DNA from: Nocardioides daeguensis | GTDB taxonomy: Bacteria; Actinomycetota; Actinomycetes; Propionibacteriales; Nocardioidaceae | Direction: 5' to 3' | DNA: 64,000 nt | Assembly (NCBI RefSeq): GCF_019192965.1 | Contig: NZ_JAHTKU010000003.1 | Location: 171,210 to 235,209, forward strand | Part shown: positions 45,117-52,492 of the stretch, piece by piece | Layout of the letters: each line of letters starts with the position of its first letter | How positions within the stretch are numbered: position 1 is the first letter of the stretch | Translations under genes and position numbers: made by a program | Notes under the pieces: generated by a model | What the model was told of the DNA's origin: nothing | What the model saw: only the letters and a program-made list of their open reading frames with translations | Databases searched by the model: none

Positions 45117-45171
45117 CCCGGCAACGCGATGTGACCTGCATCGCACAGCTCTGAGGCGGAGGTATCCCACC

Positions 45172-45957
45172 ATGACCGATCTGACCGGTCGGACCGCGAT
45201 CGTCACCGGCGGCGCAACGCTGCTGGCCCACGGGGTCGTGAGCGCGCTCGCTCGGGCCGGGGCGCGTGTCGTCGTCGCCGACATCGACGAGGAGGGCGGC
45301 CGGGCCGCCGAGAAGCTCGGCGACGAGGTGGTCTTCCTCCGCGCCGATGTCACCGACGACGGCTCGGTCGCCGACCTGGTCGCCGGGACCGTCGACCGCT
45401 TCGGCGGCATCGACATCGTCGTGAACCTGGCGGCGACCTACCTGGACGACGGCTTCGCCACGCCCCGCGGCGACTGGCTCAAGGCCCTCGACGTCAACGT
45501 GGTGTCGATGGTGGAGGTCGTCCGAGCCGCCCATCCGCACCTGCGGGCCAGCGAGCACGCGGCGGTCGTGAACTTCACCTCGATCTCCAGCAAGGTCGCG
45601 CAGACCGGCCGCTGGGTCTACCCCGCCTCCAAGGCCGCGATCGTCTCGCTGACCCGCTCGATGGCCATGGACCTCGCGCCCGACGGCATCCGGGTGAACT
45701 CGGTCAGCCCCGGCTGGACCTGGTCGAAGATCATGGACGAGCTCTCCGGCGGCAACCGTGAGAAGACCGACGCCGTCGCCGCGCCGTTCCACCTGACCGG
45801 CCGCGTCGGCGACGGAGCCGAGGTGGGCGCGGTCGTCGCCTTCCTCGTCTCCGACGCCGCCTCCGTCGTCACCGGCGCCGACTGGGCCGCCGACGGCGGC
45901 TACTCCGCCCTCGGCCCCGAAGGGGCCGTTCCCGCCATCCCGCAGCTCTCCGAGTGA
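45172..45957 (+). CDS. short-chain dehydrogenase with altered glycine motif
   Basis: 261 aa from ATG 45172 (GGAGGT upstream). Catalytic Tyr-x3-Lys in VYPASKAA, Ser in FTSISSKV, and the C-terminal VVTGADWAADGGYSAL end typical of FabG-like SDRs. The cofactor motif reads TGGATLLAHG where TGxxxGIG is normal, an unusual change. First gene of an operon with the FMO-like and phytoene-desaturase-like genes; likely oxidises or reduces an alcohol/ketone in the same pathway. Substrate unknown. Confidence 0.82.
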   Translation: MTDLTGRTAIVTGGATLLAHGVVSALARAGARVVVADIDEEGGRAAEKLGDEVVFLRADVTDDGSVADLVAGTVDRFGGIDIVVNLAATYLDDGFATPRGDWLKALDVNVVSMVEVVRAAHPHLRASEHAAVVNFTSISSKVAQTGRWVYPASKAAIVSLTRSMAMDLAPDGIRVNSVSPGWTWSKIMDELSGGNREKTDAVAAPFHLTGRVGDGAEVGAVVAFLVSDAASVVTGADWAADGGYSALGPEGAVPAIPQLSE

Positions 45958-45967
45958 GGACACCGTC

Positions 45968-47440
45968 ATGAAGATCGCGATCGTCGGAGCCGGGTTCGCC
46001 GGCATCTCCTCCGCCAAGGTCCTGCGCCAGCTCGGTCACGACGTGACCGTCCTCGAGAAGACCCCCGACATCGGCGGCGTGTGGAGCCGCACCCGCCGCT
46101 ACCCGGGCCTGAAGACCCAGAACAACAAGGGCACCTACTGCCTCTCCGACAAAAAGATGCCGCGCGACTACCCCGAGTGGCCCAGCGGCGAGCAGGTGGC
46201 GGCGTACCTCTCGTCCTACGCCGACGAGTTCGGCGTCACGCCGTACGTCCGGCTCGACACCGAGGTGCAGCACGCCGCCCCCACGCCCGGCGGCGGTTGG
46301 GACGTCACCACGGCCCAGGGCACCGAGCACTTCGACCACCTCGTGCTGGCGAGCGGGATCTTCTCGCGGCCCTTCGTGCCGCCGGTCGAGGGCCTCGAGG
46401 ACTTCGAGCAGGCCGGCGGGCAGTACCTCCCCTCCAGCGAGTTCCACAGCATGGACCAGGTCCGCGGCAAGCACACCGTGGTCCTCGGCTACGGCAAGTC
46501 GGCCTGCGACATCACCGTCGAGATCGCCAAGGAGGCGGCCGCCACCTCCGTCGTCGCCCGCGAGCTGCTCTGGAAGATGCCGCGCAAGGTCAGCGGCGTC
46601 GTGAACTACAAGTACCTGATGCTCACCCGCCTCGGCGAGGGCCTGTTCCGCTACCGCTCGGTCAACGGCGCGGAGCGGCTGCTCCACGCCAAGGACTCGA
46701 TGATGGCCAACAACATGCTCGGCACGGTCGAGAGCGTCACGACCAAGCAGCTCAAGCTCGACAAGCTCGGCCTCATCCCCCAGGGCACCTTCGCCGACAT
46801 CGCGAAGTCGACGGTCTCCCTCGCCACCGAGGGCTTCTTCGAGGGCGTCTCGACCGGAGCGATCCGGGTCCACCGCGACACGGTGATCAGCCGCTTCCTC
46901 GAGAAGGACGGCAAGCCCCACGCCGAGCTCGCCAACGGACAGGTGCTCCGCGCCGACGTCGTGATCGCGGCCACCGGCTGGACGCAGGACATCCCGTTCC
47001 TGCCGCGGGAGGTGCTCGACCAGCTCCTCGACGAGAACGGCGACTTCCTGCTCTACCGGCAGATCCACCCGATCAACGTTGCGGACCTGAGCTTCGCGGG
47101 CTACAACTCGTCCTTCTTCTCGCCGCTGTCAGCCGAGGTCTCGGCGATCTGGATCGGCTCCCACCTCGGCGGGCACCACCAGGTGCCGTCGCGGGAGGAG
47201 ATGCTGGAGCAGACCCGCGCCCGGCTCGCCTGGATGCGCGAGCGCACCGGAGGGATGCACGCACGGGGCACCAACATCATCCCGTTCTCGATGCACAACG
47301 TGGACGAGGTGCTCTCCGACGTCGGCCTCGACGTGCCGCGGCGGACCAAGGCGAAGCAGTGGCTGATGCCGGTCAAGCCCGCCGACTACCGCCGGATCAC
47401 GCCGCGGCTCGCGCGCCGGATGGGTGTCGACAGCCGATGA
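45968..47440 (+). CDS. FMO/Baeyer-Villiger-like flavin monooxygenase
   Basis: 490 aa. FAD motif KIAIVGAGFAGISSAKVL, GGVWSRTRRYPGL, and NADPH motif VLGYGKSACDITVEIA near 175; the ATGW (VVIAATGWTQDIPFL) late motif is present. The FxGxxxHxxxW Baeyer-Villiger signature is not complete; the nearest stretch is GQYLPSSEFHSMDQ. Family: class B flavoprotein monooxygenases using NADPH and oxygen. Its stop overlaps the next gene's start (ATGA), so the two are coupled. Confidence 0.82.
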   Translation: MKIAIVGAGFAGISSAKVLRQLGHDVTVLEKTPDIGGVWSRTRRYPGLKTQNNKGTYCLSDKKMPRDYPEWPSGEQVAAYLSSYADEFGVTPYVRLDTEVQHAAPTPGGGWDVTTAQGTEHFDHLVLASGIFSRPFVPPVEGLEDFEQAGGQYLPSSEFHSMDQVRGKHTVVLGYGKSACDITVEIAKEAAATSVVARELLWKMPRKVSGVVNYKYLMLTRLGEGLFRYRSVNGAERLLHAKDSMMANNMLGTVESVTTKQLKLDKLGLIPQGTFADIAKSTVSLATEGFFEGVSTGAIRVHRDTVISRFLEKDGKPHAELANGQVLRADVVIAATGWTQDIPFLPREVLDQLLDENGDFLLYRQIHPINVADLSFAGYNSSFFSPLSAEVSAIWIGSHLGGHHQVPSREEMLEQTRARLAWMRERTGGMHARGTNIIPFSMHNVDEVLSDVGLDVPRRTKAKQWLMPVKPADYRRITPRLARRMGVDSR

Positions 47441-49029
47441 GGGACAGCTACGACGTCGTGGTGATCGGCTCGGGGATCAACGGGCTGGTCGCCGCGGCCG
47501 AGCTCGCCGGCGCCGGCCGGTCGGTGGCGCTGCTCGAGGAGCGCGACCGCCTCGGCGGCTTCATCGCCTCCGACGAGCTCACCGTGCCCGGGTTCGTGCA
47601 CGACACCTTCAGCTCCTGGCACCCGCTGTTCCAGGCCGGCGGCGCCTACGCCGACCTCGGCGCCGACCTCCACCGGCACGGGCTCAGCTACCGCAACGCC
47701 GAGGGCCCCGTCACCGCCTCGGTCTCCGAACGTGGAGCCGTGGTGGCGCACCGCGATCCCGAGGAGACGGCGGCCGGCTTCGCCCGCGCCGCCGACCGGG
47801 CGTCGTACGGCGCGATGCTGGCGGAACTGGGGCGCTGGGCGCCGCACGTCTTCGGCGCGCTCGGCTCGGAGCTGCGCGCCCGCGACCTGGCCCGGCTCGG
47901 GCTCGGCGCGGTGCGCGGCCTCGGCCGCGACGGCCTGACCGAGCTGGCCAGGGTCGCGACGCAGAGCGGCCGCGGCCTGACCCGGGAGCGCTTCGCCGGG
48001 ACCGAGGTCGACCAGCTGTGGGCGCCCTGGCTGCTGCACGCCGGCCTCGCCCCCGACCAGGCCACGGGCGGCCTGATGCTGCCCGTGATGGCCTTCACCA
48101 TGCACGAGATCGGGCTGCCGGTCGTCGAGGGCGGGGCGGCGAGCTTCGTCGCGGCCTTCGAGGCGCTGCTCATGGAGCGCGGGGTCGAGATCCTGCGGGG
48201 GACGCCGGCGAAGGCGATCGCCGTCCGGTCCGGCCGCGCGGTCGGTGTCGACACCGGCGCCGGCCACCTGCGGGCCGGAGCGGTGCTGGCATCGACCTCG
48301 ACCGGTCGCCTGTACGACGGGCTCCTCCCCCCGGACGCCGTGGGCCCGGCGGGCCGCGCCGCGGTCGCGCGTCACCGCCCCGGCCGCGCGGCCGCGCAGA
48401 TCCACCTCGCGCTCGAGGCTCCGCTCCGCTGGAGCGACAGCCGGCTCGACACGGTCCCGCTGGTCCACGTCAGCAACGGCTCGGACAGCACCGCCATCGC
48501 CTGCGCGCAGGCCGAGGCGGGCCTGCTGCCCGCCGAGCCGACCGTCGTGGTCGGCCAGCAGTGCGTGCTCGACCCGACGCGCGCCCCGGAGGGCGGGGCG
48601 ACCCTGTGGATCCAGCTGCAGGAGCTCCCGTGGCGGCCGGTCGGCGACGCCGCGGGGCGGCTCGACACGAGCGAGGGCTGGACACCCGCCCTCGCCGACG
48701 CGTACGCCGAGCGCGTGATCGACCGGATCGAGCAGTTCGCTCCCGGGCTGGCGGACAGCGTGATCGCGCGTCACGTCATCGACCCGACCGGGCTGGCCGC
48801 GGCCAATGCCAACGCGGTGCACGGCGACCCGTACGGCGGCGCGGCGGAGCTGGACCAGTCGCTGCTGTGGCGTCCCGGAACGGCCACCGGGCACCGCACC
48901 GGCGTACCGAACGTCTTCCACATCGGGGCGTTCACGCACCCGGGTCCGGGCCTCGGCGGCGGCTCCGGCCACCTCGTCGCCCAGCAGCTGATCAGGCGCC
49001 GGGCAGCAGGACGACGTCGCCGGAGCTGA
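47437..49029 (+). CDS. phytoene-desaturase-like NAD(P)/FAD-dependent oxidoreductase
   Basis: 530 aa. N-terminal FAD motif VVVIGSGINGLVAAAELAGAG, GGFIASDELTVPGFVHD, and C-terminal GVPNVFHIGAFTHPGPGLGGGSGHLVAQQL, the CrtI-type closure over the flavin. In aromatic or terpenoid gene sets such proteins act as dehydrogenases or isomerases; here the neighbours suggest oxidation of a pathway intermediate. Coupled to the FMO-like gene. Its end overlaps the convergent FAH-like gene by 38 bases. Confidence 0.82.
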   Translation: MRDSYDVVVIGSGINGLVAAAELAGAGRSVALLEERDRLGGFIASDELTVPGFVHDTFSSWHPLFQAGGAYADLGADLHRHGLSYRNAEGPVTASVSERGAVVAHRDPEETAAGFARAADRASYGAMLAELGRWAPHVFGALGSELRARDLARLGLGAVRGLGRDGLTELARVATQSGRGLTRERFAGTEVDQLWAPWLLHAGLAPDQATGGLMLPVMAFTMHEIGLPVVEGGAASFVAAFEALLMERGVEILRGTPAKAIAVRSGRAVGVDTGAGHLRAGAVLASTSTGRLYDGLLPPDAVGPAGRAAVARHRPGRAAAQIHLALEAPLRWSDSRLDTVPLVHVSNGSDSTAIACAQAEAGLLPAEPTVVVGQQCVLDPTRAPEGGATLWIQLQELPWRPVGDAAGRLDTSEGWTPALADAYAERVIDRIEQFAPGLADSVIARHVIDPTGLAAANANAVHGDPYGGAAELDQSLLWRPGTATGHRTGVPNVFHIGAFTHPGPGLGGGSGHLVAQQLIRRRAAGRRRRS

Positions 49030-49558
49030 GCGACCACTGCCACGAGGCCTCGCTGACGATGTCGGCGAGGCCTCGTTCGGCGTTGTGGAGGAGGTCGAGG
49101 TCCCCCGTCTCGTCGCGACTGACGACCCAGGGGCCGAGCGCGAGGCGGTCGTTGCCGAGGACGGCGTCGGCGGCGCCGAGCAGGTGCTCGACGGCGCGCT
49201 CCACCGCGACCTGCCGGGTCGGGCTGCCGATGACCACGGCGAGCATCCGGAGGCCGTCGGGGACCTCGCTGCCGGCGGCGTGCACGACCGGCTGCGGGAG
49301 GTGCGTGATCCGCCCACCGTCGGCGAGGAGCACCCGGCCCGGCGCCGGGAGGGGCGCGAGGAGGGTGACCTCCTCGAGCCGGTGCTGGGGCGCCAGCCCG
49401 CAGGCCGACATCGCGAGGTCGAGGACGGTCTCGCTCCGCAGCGCCTCCGACGCGTCGGCGTACGGCAACGAAGGGTCGGCGCTGAGGTCGACGATGCCGT
49501 CGCCCTCGACGAGGCCCCAGCCGATCCCGCCGACGTGCCGGAAGGTCGTGATCCTCAC
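48992..49558 (-). CDS. degenerate or truncated FAH-superfamily protein
   Basis: 188 aa. The N-terminus (MRITTFRHVGGIGWGLVEGDGIVDLS) and the end (SLSSGDVVLLPGA) match fumarylacetoacetate-hydrolase-like proteins, but the centre is short and lacks the metal-binding E-x-E/D cluster and the KxxD segment seen in the intact homologue at 50493. It is therefore unlikely to be an active hydrolase; it may be a regulatory paralogue or decaying copy. It precedes nothing downstream but is coupled to the cupin gene (stop of cupin 2 bases before its start). Confidence 0.7.
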   Translation of the reverse strand: MRITTFRHVGGIGWGLVEGDGIVDLSADPSLPYADASEALRSETVLDLAMSACGLAPQHRLEEVTLLAPLPAPGRVLLADGGRITHLPQPVVHAAGSEVPDGLRMLAVVIGSPTRQVAVERAVEHLLGAADAVLGNDRLALGPWVVSRDETGDLDLLHNAERGLADIVSEASWQWSLSSGDVVLLPGA

Positions 49559-49559
49559 G

Positions 49560-49961
49560 TCACTCGAGGGTGGTGCCGGCCTCGGCGCCCTCGAGGAAGA
49601 CGTTCGGCTTGAGGAAGAAGGCGATCAGCAGCGCACCGTTGGGTGCGTGCGCGCGGTGCTGGTTGCCCTTGGGACGCCACGAGAAGTTGCCGGGCGTGGT
49701 CTCGCCCTCCTCGTCGACGATGCTCCCCTCGAGCACGTAGGTCTGCTCGATCTCGACGTGCTCGTGCAGCGGGAGGACGGCGCCCGGCTCCCAGCGGAAC
49801 AGGGCGGTCAGCAGGCCGGTCTCCGGCTCGCGGAGCAGGACCTTCATGTCGATGCCCGGGAAGCCGGTCGGCTTCCAGGGCAGCTCGTCGACCTGCACGT
49901 AGCGGGAGGCGAGCGGCGGAAGGGCGTTGAGCTCGTCCGCGTACGGGGTCATGGCGGGCAT
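49560..49961 (-). CDS. cupin-domain protein (ChrR/dioxygenase-like)
   Basis: 133 aa from ATG 49961 (GAAGGAG upstream). Single cupin with metal ligands in LPLHEHVEIEQTYVLEG and a second-motif His in GNQHRAHAPNG. It resembles ChrR-type cupins and small dioxygenases such as acetylacetone- or dihydroxyacetophenone-cleaving enzymes. A ring- or carbon-carbon-cleaving activity would fit the island, but the sequence alone does not prove it. Operon with RidA and the FAH-like protein. Confidence 0.75.
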   Translation of the reverse strand: MPAMTPYADELNALPPLASRYVQVDELPWKPTGFPGIDMKVLLREPETGLLTALFRWEPGAVLPLHEHVEIEQTYVLEGSIVDEEGETTPGNFSWRPKGNQHRAHAPNGALLIAFFLKPNVFLEGAEAGTTLE

Positions 49962-49978
49962 GGCGTTCTCCTTCGGGT

Positions 49979-50434
49979 TCAGTTGGCGGGGCGGACGAGC
50001 CGCTCGTCGGGGATGACCGCGACGCCGAGGATCTCGATGAGGGCCTCGGGCTGCCACAGGCCGGTGGTGCCGATCCCGGCCATGGCCGGGTAGACCGGAC
50101 CGGCGAGCTCGCGCCAGGCGGCGCCGATCTCGCGGCCGTGGGCCTGATAGTCGGGGATGTCGGTCAGGTAGATCGTGATCGAGACGAGGTCCTCCGGCAC
50201 GCCACCGGCGGCGCGCAGCGTGGCGAGCACGTTGCCGAAGGCCTGGCGGAACTGCTCGACGATGCCGCCGGGAACGATCCGCATGTCGGCGTCGAGAGCG
50301 GTCTGCCCCCCGAGGTAGAGCGTGTTGCCGCTCAACGTGCCGTGCGAGTAGCCGCTCGGGGCGGCGAGCTCGGCGGGATTCACCGCGACAGGCGTGAGGT
50401 CCTTCGCGAGCGGGGCTGTCAGGTCGGTGGTCAT
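49979..50434 (-). CDS. RidA-family enamine/imine deaminase
   Basis: 151 aa from ATG 50434; the longer frame begins at an ATG without support. Fold landmarks NTLYLGGQTALDADM, VEQFRQAFGNVLATLRAAGG, DLVSITIYLTDI and YPAMAGIG are clear; the last strand carries the position usually occupied by the catalytic Arg/Glu pair, not fully preserved. Members include RidA and 2-aminomuconate deaminase, so removal of an enamine nitrogen is possible. First gene of the cupin/FAH-like transcript. Confidence 0.82.
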   Translation of the reverse strand: MTTDLTAPLAKDLTPVAVNPAELAAPSGYSHGTLSGNTLYLGGQTALDADMRIVPGGIVEQFRQAFGNVLATLRAAGGVPEDLVSITIYLTDIPDYQAHGREIGAAWRELAGPVYPAMAGIGTTGLWQPEALIEILGVAVIPDERLVRPAN

Positions 50435-50456
50435 GGGGACAACCATAGGTTGCGTA

Positions 50457-50491
50457 TTGACATCAGCGCAACGTTCGTGTCAAAAATGTCA
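50457..50491. promoter_or_regulatory. inverted repeats between divergent ridA-like and FAH genes
   Basis: TTGACA (50457-50462) and TGTCAA (50478-50483) form one inverted repeat; TGACAT (50458-50463) and ATGTCA (50486-50491) form another. The TTGACA is also a good -35 hexamer for the FAH operon. The 58-base divergent gap is short, so this is probably the control site for both genes. Confidence 0.5.
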
Positions 50492-50492
50492 T

Positions 50493-51305
50493 ATGCGAAT
50501 GGCGACCGTCACCCTGCCCGACACCGTCGGCACCACCGCCGCGATCGAGATCGAGGGCCGGTGGCACGCCCTGCCGGCCGCGGACCTGAGCGAGCTGCTG
50601 GCAGCCGGCATCGCCCCCGTCCCCGGCGACGAGCTGGCGGGCGCCCGGCCGACCCTGCCGTTGCCGCGACCGGGCAAGGTGATCTGCTGCGGGCTCAACT
50701 ACGGCGACCACATCGCCGAGACCGGTCGCGAGAAGCCGTCGTACCCGACGCTGTTCGCCAAGTACGCCGACACGCTGCTCGCGCCCGGGGCCGACATCGT
50801 CCTGCCCGCCCACGACGGCCTCGAGCTCGACTGGGAGGCCGAGCTCGCCGTCGTGGTGGGCGCGGAGCTGCGCCACGCCACGCCCGCGGAGGCCGAGGCA
50901 GCGATCGCGGGCTACACGGTCGCCAACGACATCTCGGTGCGCGACTGGCAGCGCCGCACCCTGCAGTGGTTCCAGGGCAAGGCCTGGGACGCGACCACCC
51001 CCCTGGGCCCGGTCGTCGTCACGCCCGACGAGCTCGACCCGACGTCCGGCGTCGAGGTGGTCTGCCGGGTCAACGGCGTCGAGCGACAGCGGGGCAACAC
51101 CAAGACGCTGGTCTTCGACAGCGCGGCGCTCCTGTCCTACATCTCGACCTTCACCGTGCTGCGCCCGGGCGACGTCGTGCTGACCGGCACGCCCGGCGGC
51201 GTCGGCATGGGCATGGAGCCGCCCACCTACCTCCGCGACGGCGATGTCGTCGAGACCGAGATCCCCGGCATCGGCCTGCTGTCCAACACCGTCCGCATCG
51301 CCTGA
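50493..51305 (+). CDS. fumarylacetoacetate hydrolase family protein
   Basis: 270 aa. FAH signature: PGKVICCGLNYGDHIAETGR, then the metal site DWEAELAVVVG with GYTVANDISVRDWQ, KAWDATTPLGPVV and RPGDVVLTGTPGGVG. These are fumarylpyruvate/acylpyruvate hydrolases, hydratases or decarboxylases that act late in ring-cleavage pathways. Start is ATG 50493 or 50499. First gene of the operon leading to the thioesterase, hydroxylase, 4HBT and PaaX genes. Confidence 0.9.
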   Translation: MRMATVTLPDTVGTTAAIEIEGRWHALPAADLSELLAAGIAPVPGDELAGARPTLPLPRPGKVICCGLNYGDHIAETGREKPSYPTLFAKYADTLLAPGADIVLPAHDGLELDWEAELAVVVGAELRHATPAEAEAAIAGYTVANDISVRDWQRRTLQWFQGKAWDATTPLGPVVVTPDELDPTSGVEVVCRVNGVERQRGNTKTLVFDSAALLSYISTFTVLRPGDVVLTGTPGGVGMGMEPPTYLRDGDVVETEIPGIGLLSNTVRIA

Positions 51306-51332
51306 TCCCCCACCCGACCGAAGGACACTCCC

Positions 51333-52250
51333 ATGGCACCGACCAGCTCGATCCTCACCGACGCCATCACCCTCAAGGAGAGCCAGGCCGAGGTCTTCGA
51401 CGTGGCGTTCACGGCGACCACCCAGCCGTGCCCGTGGCCCAAGGCCTACGGCGGCGACATGGTCGCGCAGGCGGTCGTGGCCGCGGTCCGCACCGTGCCC
51501 TCGGCCGGGCCGGACGCCAAGTCGCTGCACTCGATGCACTCCTACTTCATGCGGCCCGTCGACATCGGCGCGGAGGTCCGCTACGAGGTCGAGCTGCTCC
51601 GCGACGGGCGCGGCTACAGCACCCGCCAGGTGCGGGCCTTCCAGAACGGCAAGGTCGTCTACGTCTGCCTGGCGAGCTTCGCCGCCGGCGAGCCGGGCGG
51701 CTCGTTCCAGGCCAGCCTCCCCACCGGGTTCCCGGCCCCGGAGGACCTGCCGACCTCCGCGGCCTACCTCGCGGACCGGGCGGGCGGCACCATGACCGAG
51801 GCGTCGAAGGCGTACTGGTCCGGCGGCCGCAGCTTCGACATGCGCCACACGCCCGGCCCCGTCTACCTGACCGTCGACGGCGAGCGGACGCCGCACCAGG
51901 CCGTCTGGGTCAAGCCGTACGACGCGCTGCGGCCCGTCGAGGGCCTCACCGACGAGCAGCGGGACCTCGCCGCGCTCGCCTACGTCTGCGACTACACGAT
52001 CCTCGAGCCCGCTCTGCGGGTGCTCGGCCTGGCCTGGGCCGACGAGGGACTCGTGACGGCCAGCCTGGACCACGCGATGTGGTTCCACCGGCCGGTCCGG
52101 ATGGACGGCTGGCTGCTCTACGCGCAGGAGGCCGTGTCCGTCGAGAACGGCCGCGGCTCGGCGATCGGCCGCTTCTTCACACCCGAGGGCGAGCTCGTCG
52201 CCACCGTGGTGCAGGAGGGCTTGATCCGCGCGGCCGGCCCGGTGTCGTGA
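51333..52250 (+). CDS. tesB: acyl-CoA thioesterase II
   Basis: 305 aa, double hot-dog. N-terminal hot-dog with WPKAYGGDMVAQAVVAAVRTV, LHSMHSYFMRPVDIG and YSTRQVRAFQNGKVVY; C-terminal one with ALAYVCDYTILEPAL, SLDHAMWFHRPVRMDGW and RGSAIGRFFTPEGELVATVVQEGLIR. Hydrolyses acyl-CoA to free acid and CoA. Located between the FAH and hydroxylase genes, it may release CoA from a ring-cleavage or ring product. AAGGA precedes the ATG. Confidence 0.92.
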   Translation: MAPTSSILTDAITLKESQAEVFDVAFTATTQPCPWPKAYGGDMVAQAVVAAVRTVPSAGPDAKSLHSMHSYFMRPVDIGAEVRYEVELLRDGRGYSTRQVRAFQNGKVVYVCLASFAAGEPGGSFQASLPTGFPAPEDLPTSAAYLADRAGGTMTEASKAYWSGGRSFDMRHTPGPVYLTVDGERTPHQAVWVKPYDALRPVEGLTDEQRDLAALAYVCDYTILEPALRVLGLAWADEGLVTASLDHAMWFHRPVRMDGWLLYAQEAVSVENGRGSAIGRFFTPEGELVATVVQEGLIRAAGPVS

Positions 52251-52492
52251 GCGCACCGCGTCCCACGGTCGGGGCGGACTCCTTCGCCCGCGACCACCGA
52301 CCGCCGACGCAGCCGGGGCCGCCCACGGAGCCCACCACGCCGCTCCTGCGACACCCCGAGCCTCTCGACGCGGCGGTCGAGACCAACGACCTGCGCCAGG
52401 TGCGGTGCGTCACCGCCCTGCCGCACACCACCAGTGGAAAGCCGCAGCACCTCAAGCTGCCCCAGCTCAGCGAATCGGAGAACCGAGCATGA
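52247..52492 (+). pseudogene. remnant of the C-terminus of a benzoate-CoA-ligase-like enzyme
   Basis: The frame overlaps the tesB stop (GTGA) and ends in a TGA overlapping the hydroxylase ATG (ATGA). Its last residues, VTALPHTTSGKPQHLKLPQL, fit the A10 motif of aryl-CoA ligases (LPKTATGKIQRFKLR) with the key Gly-Lys in place. Only some 25-40 residues resemble a ligase; the rest is Pro/Thr-rich. It is best read as a deletion relic of an aryl-CoA ligase gene once coupled to the hydroxylase, or less likely a tiny new gene. Confidence 0.4.
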
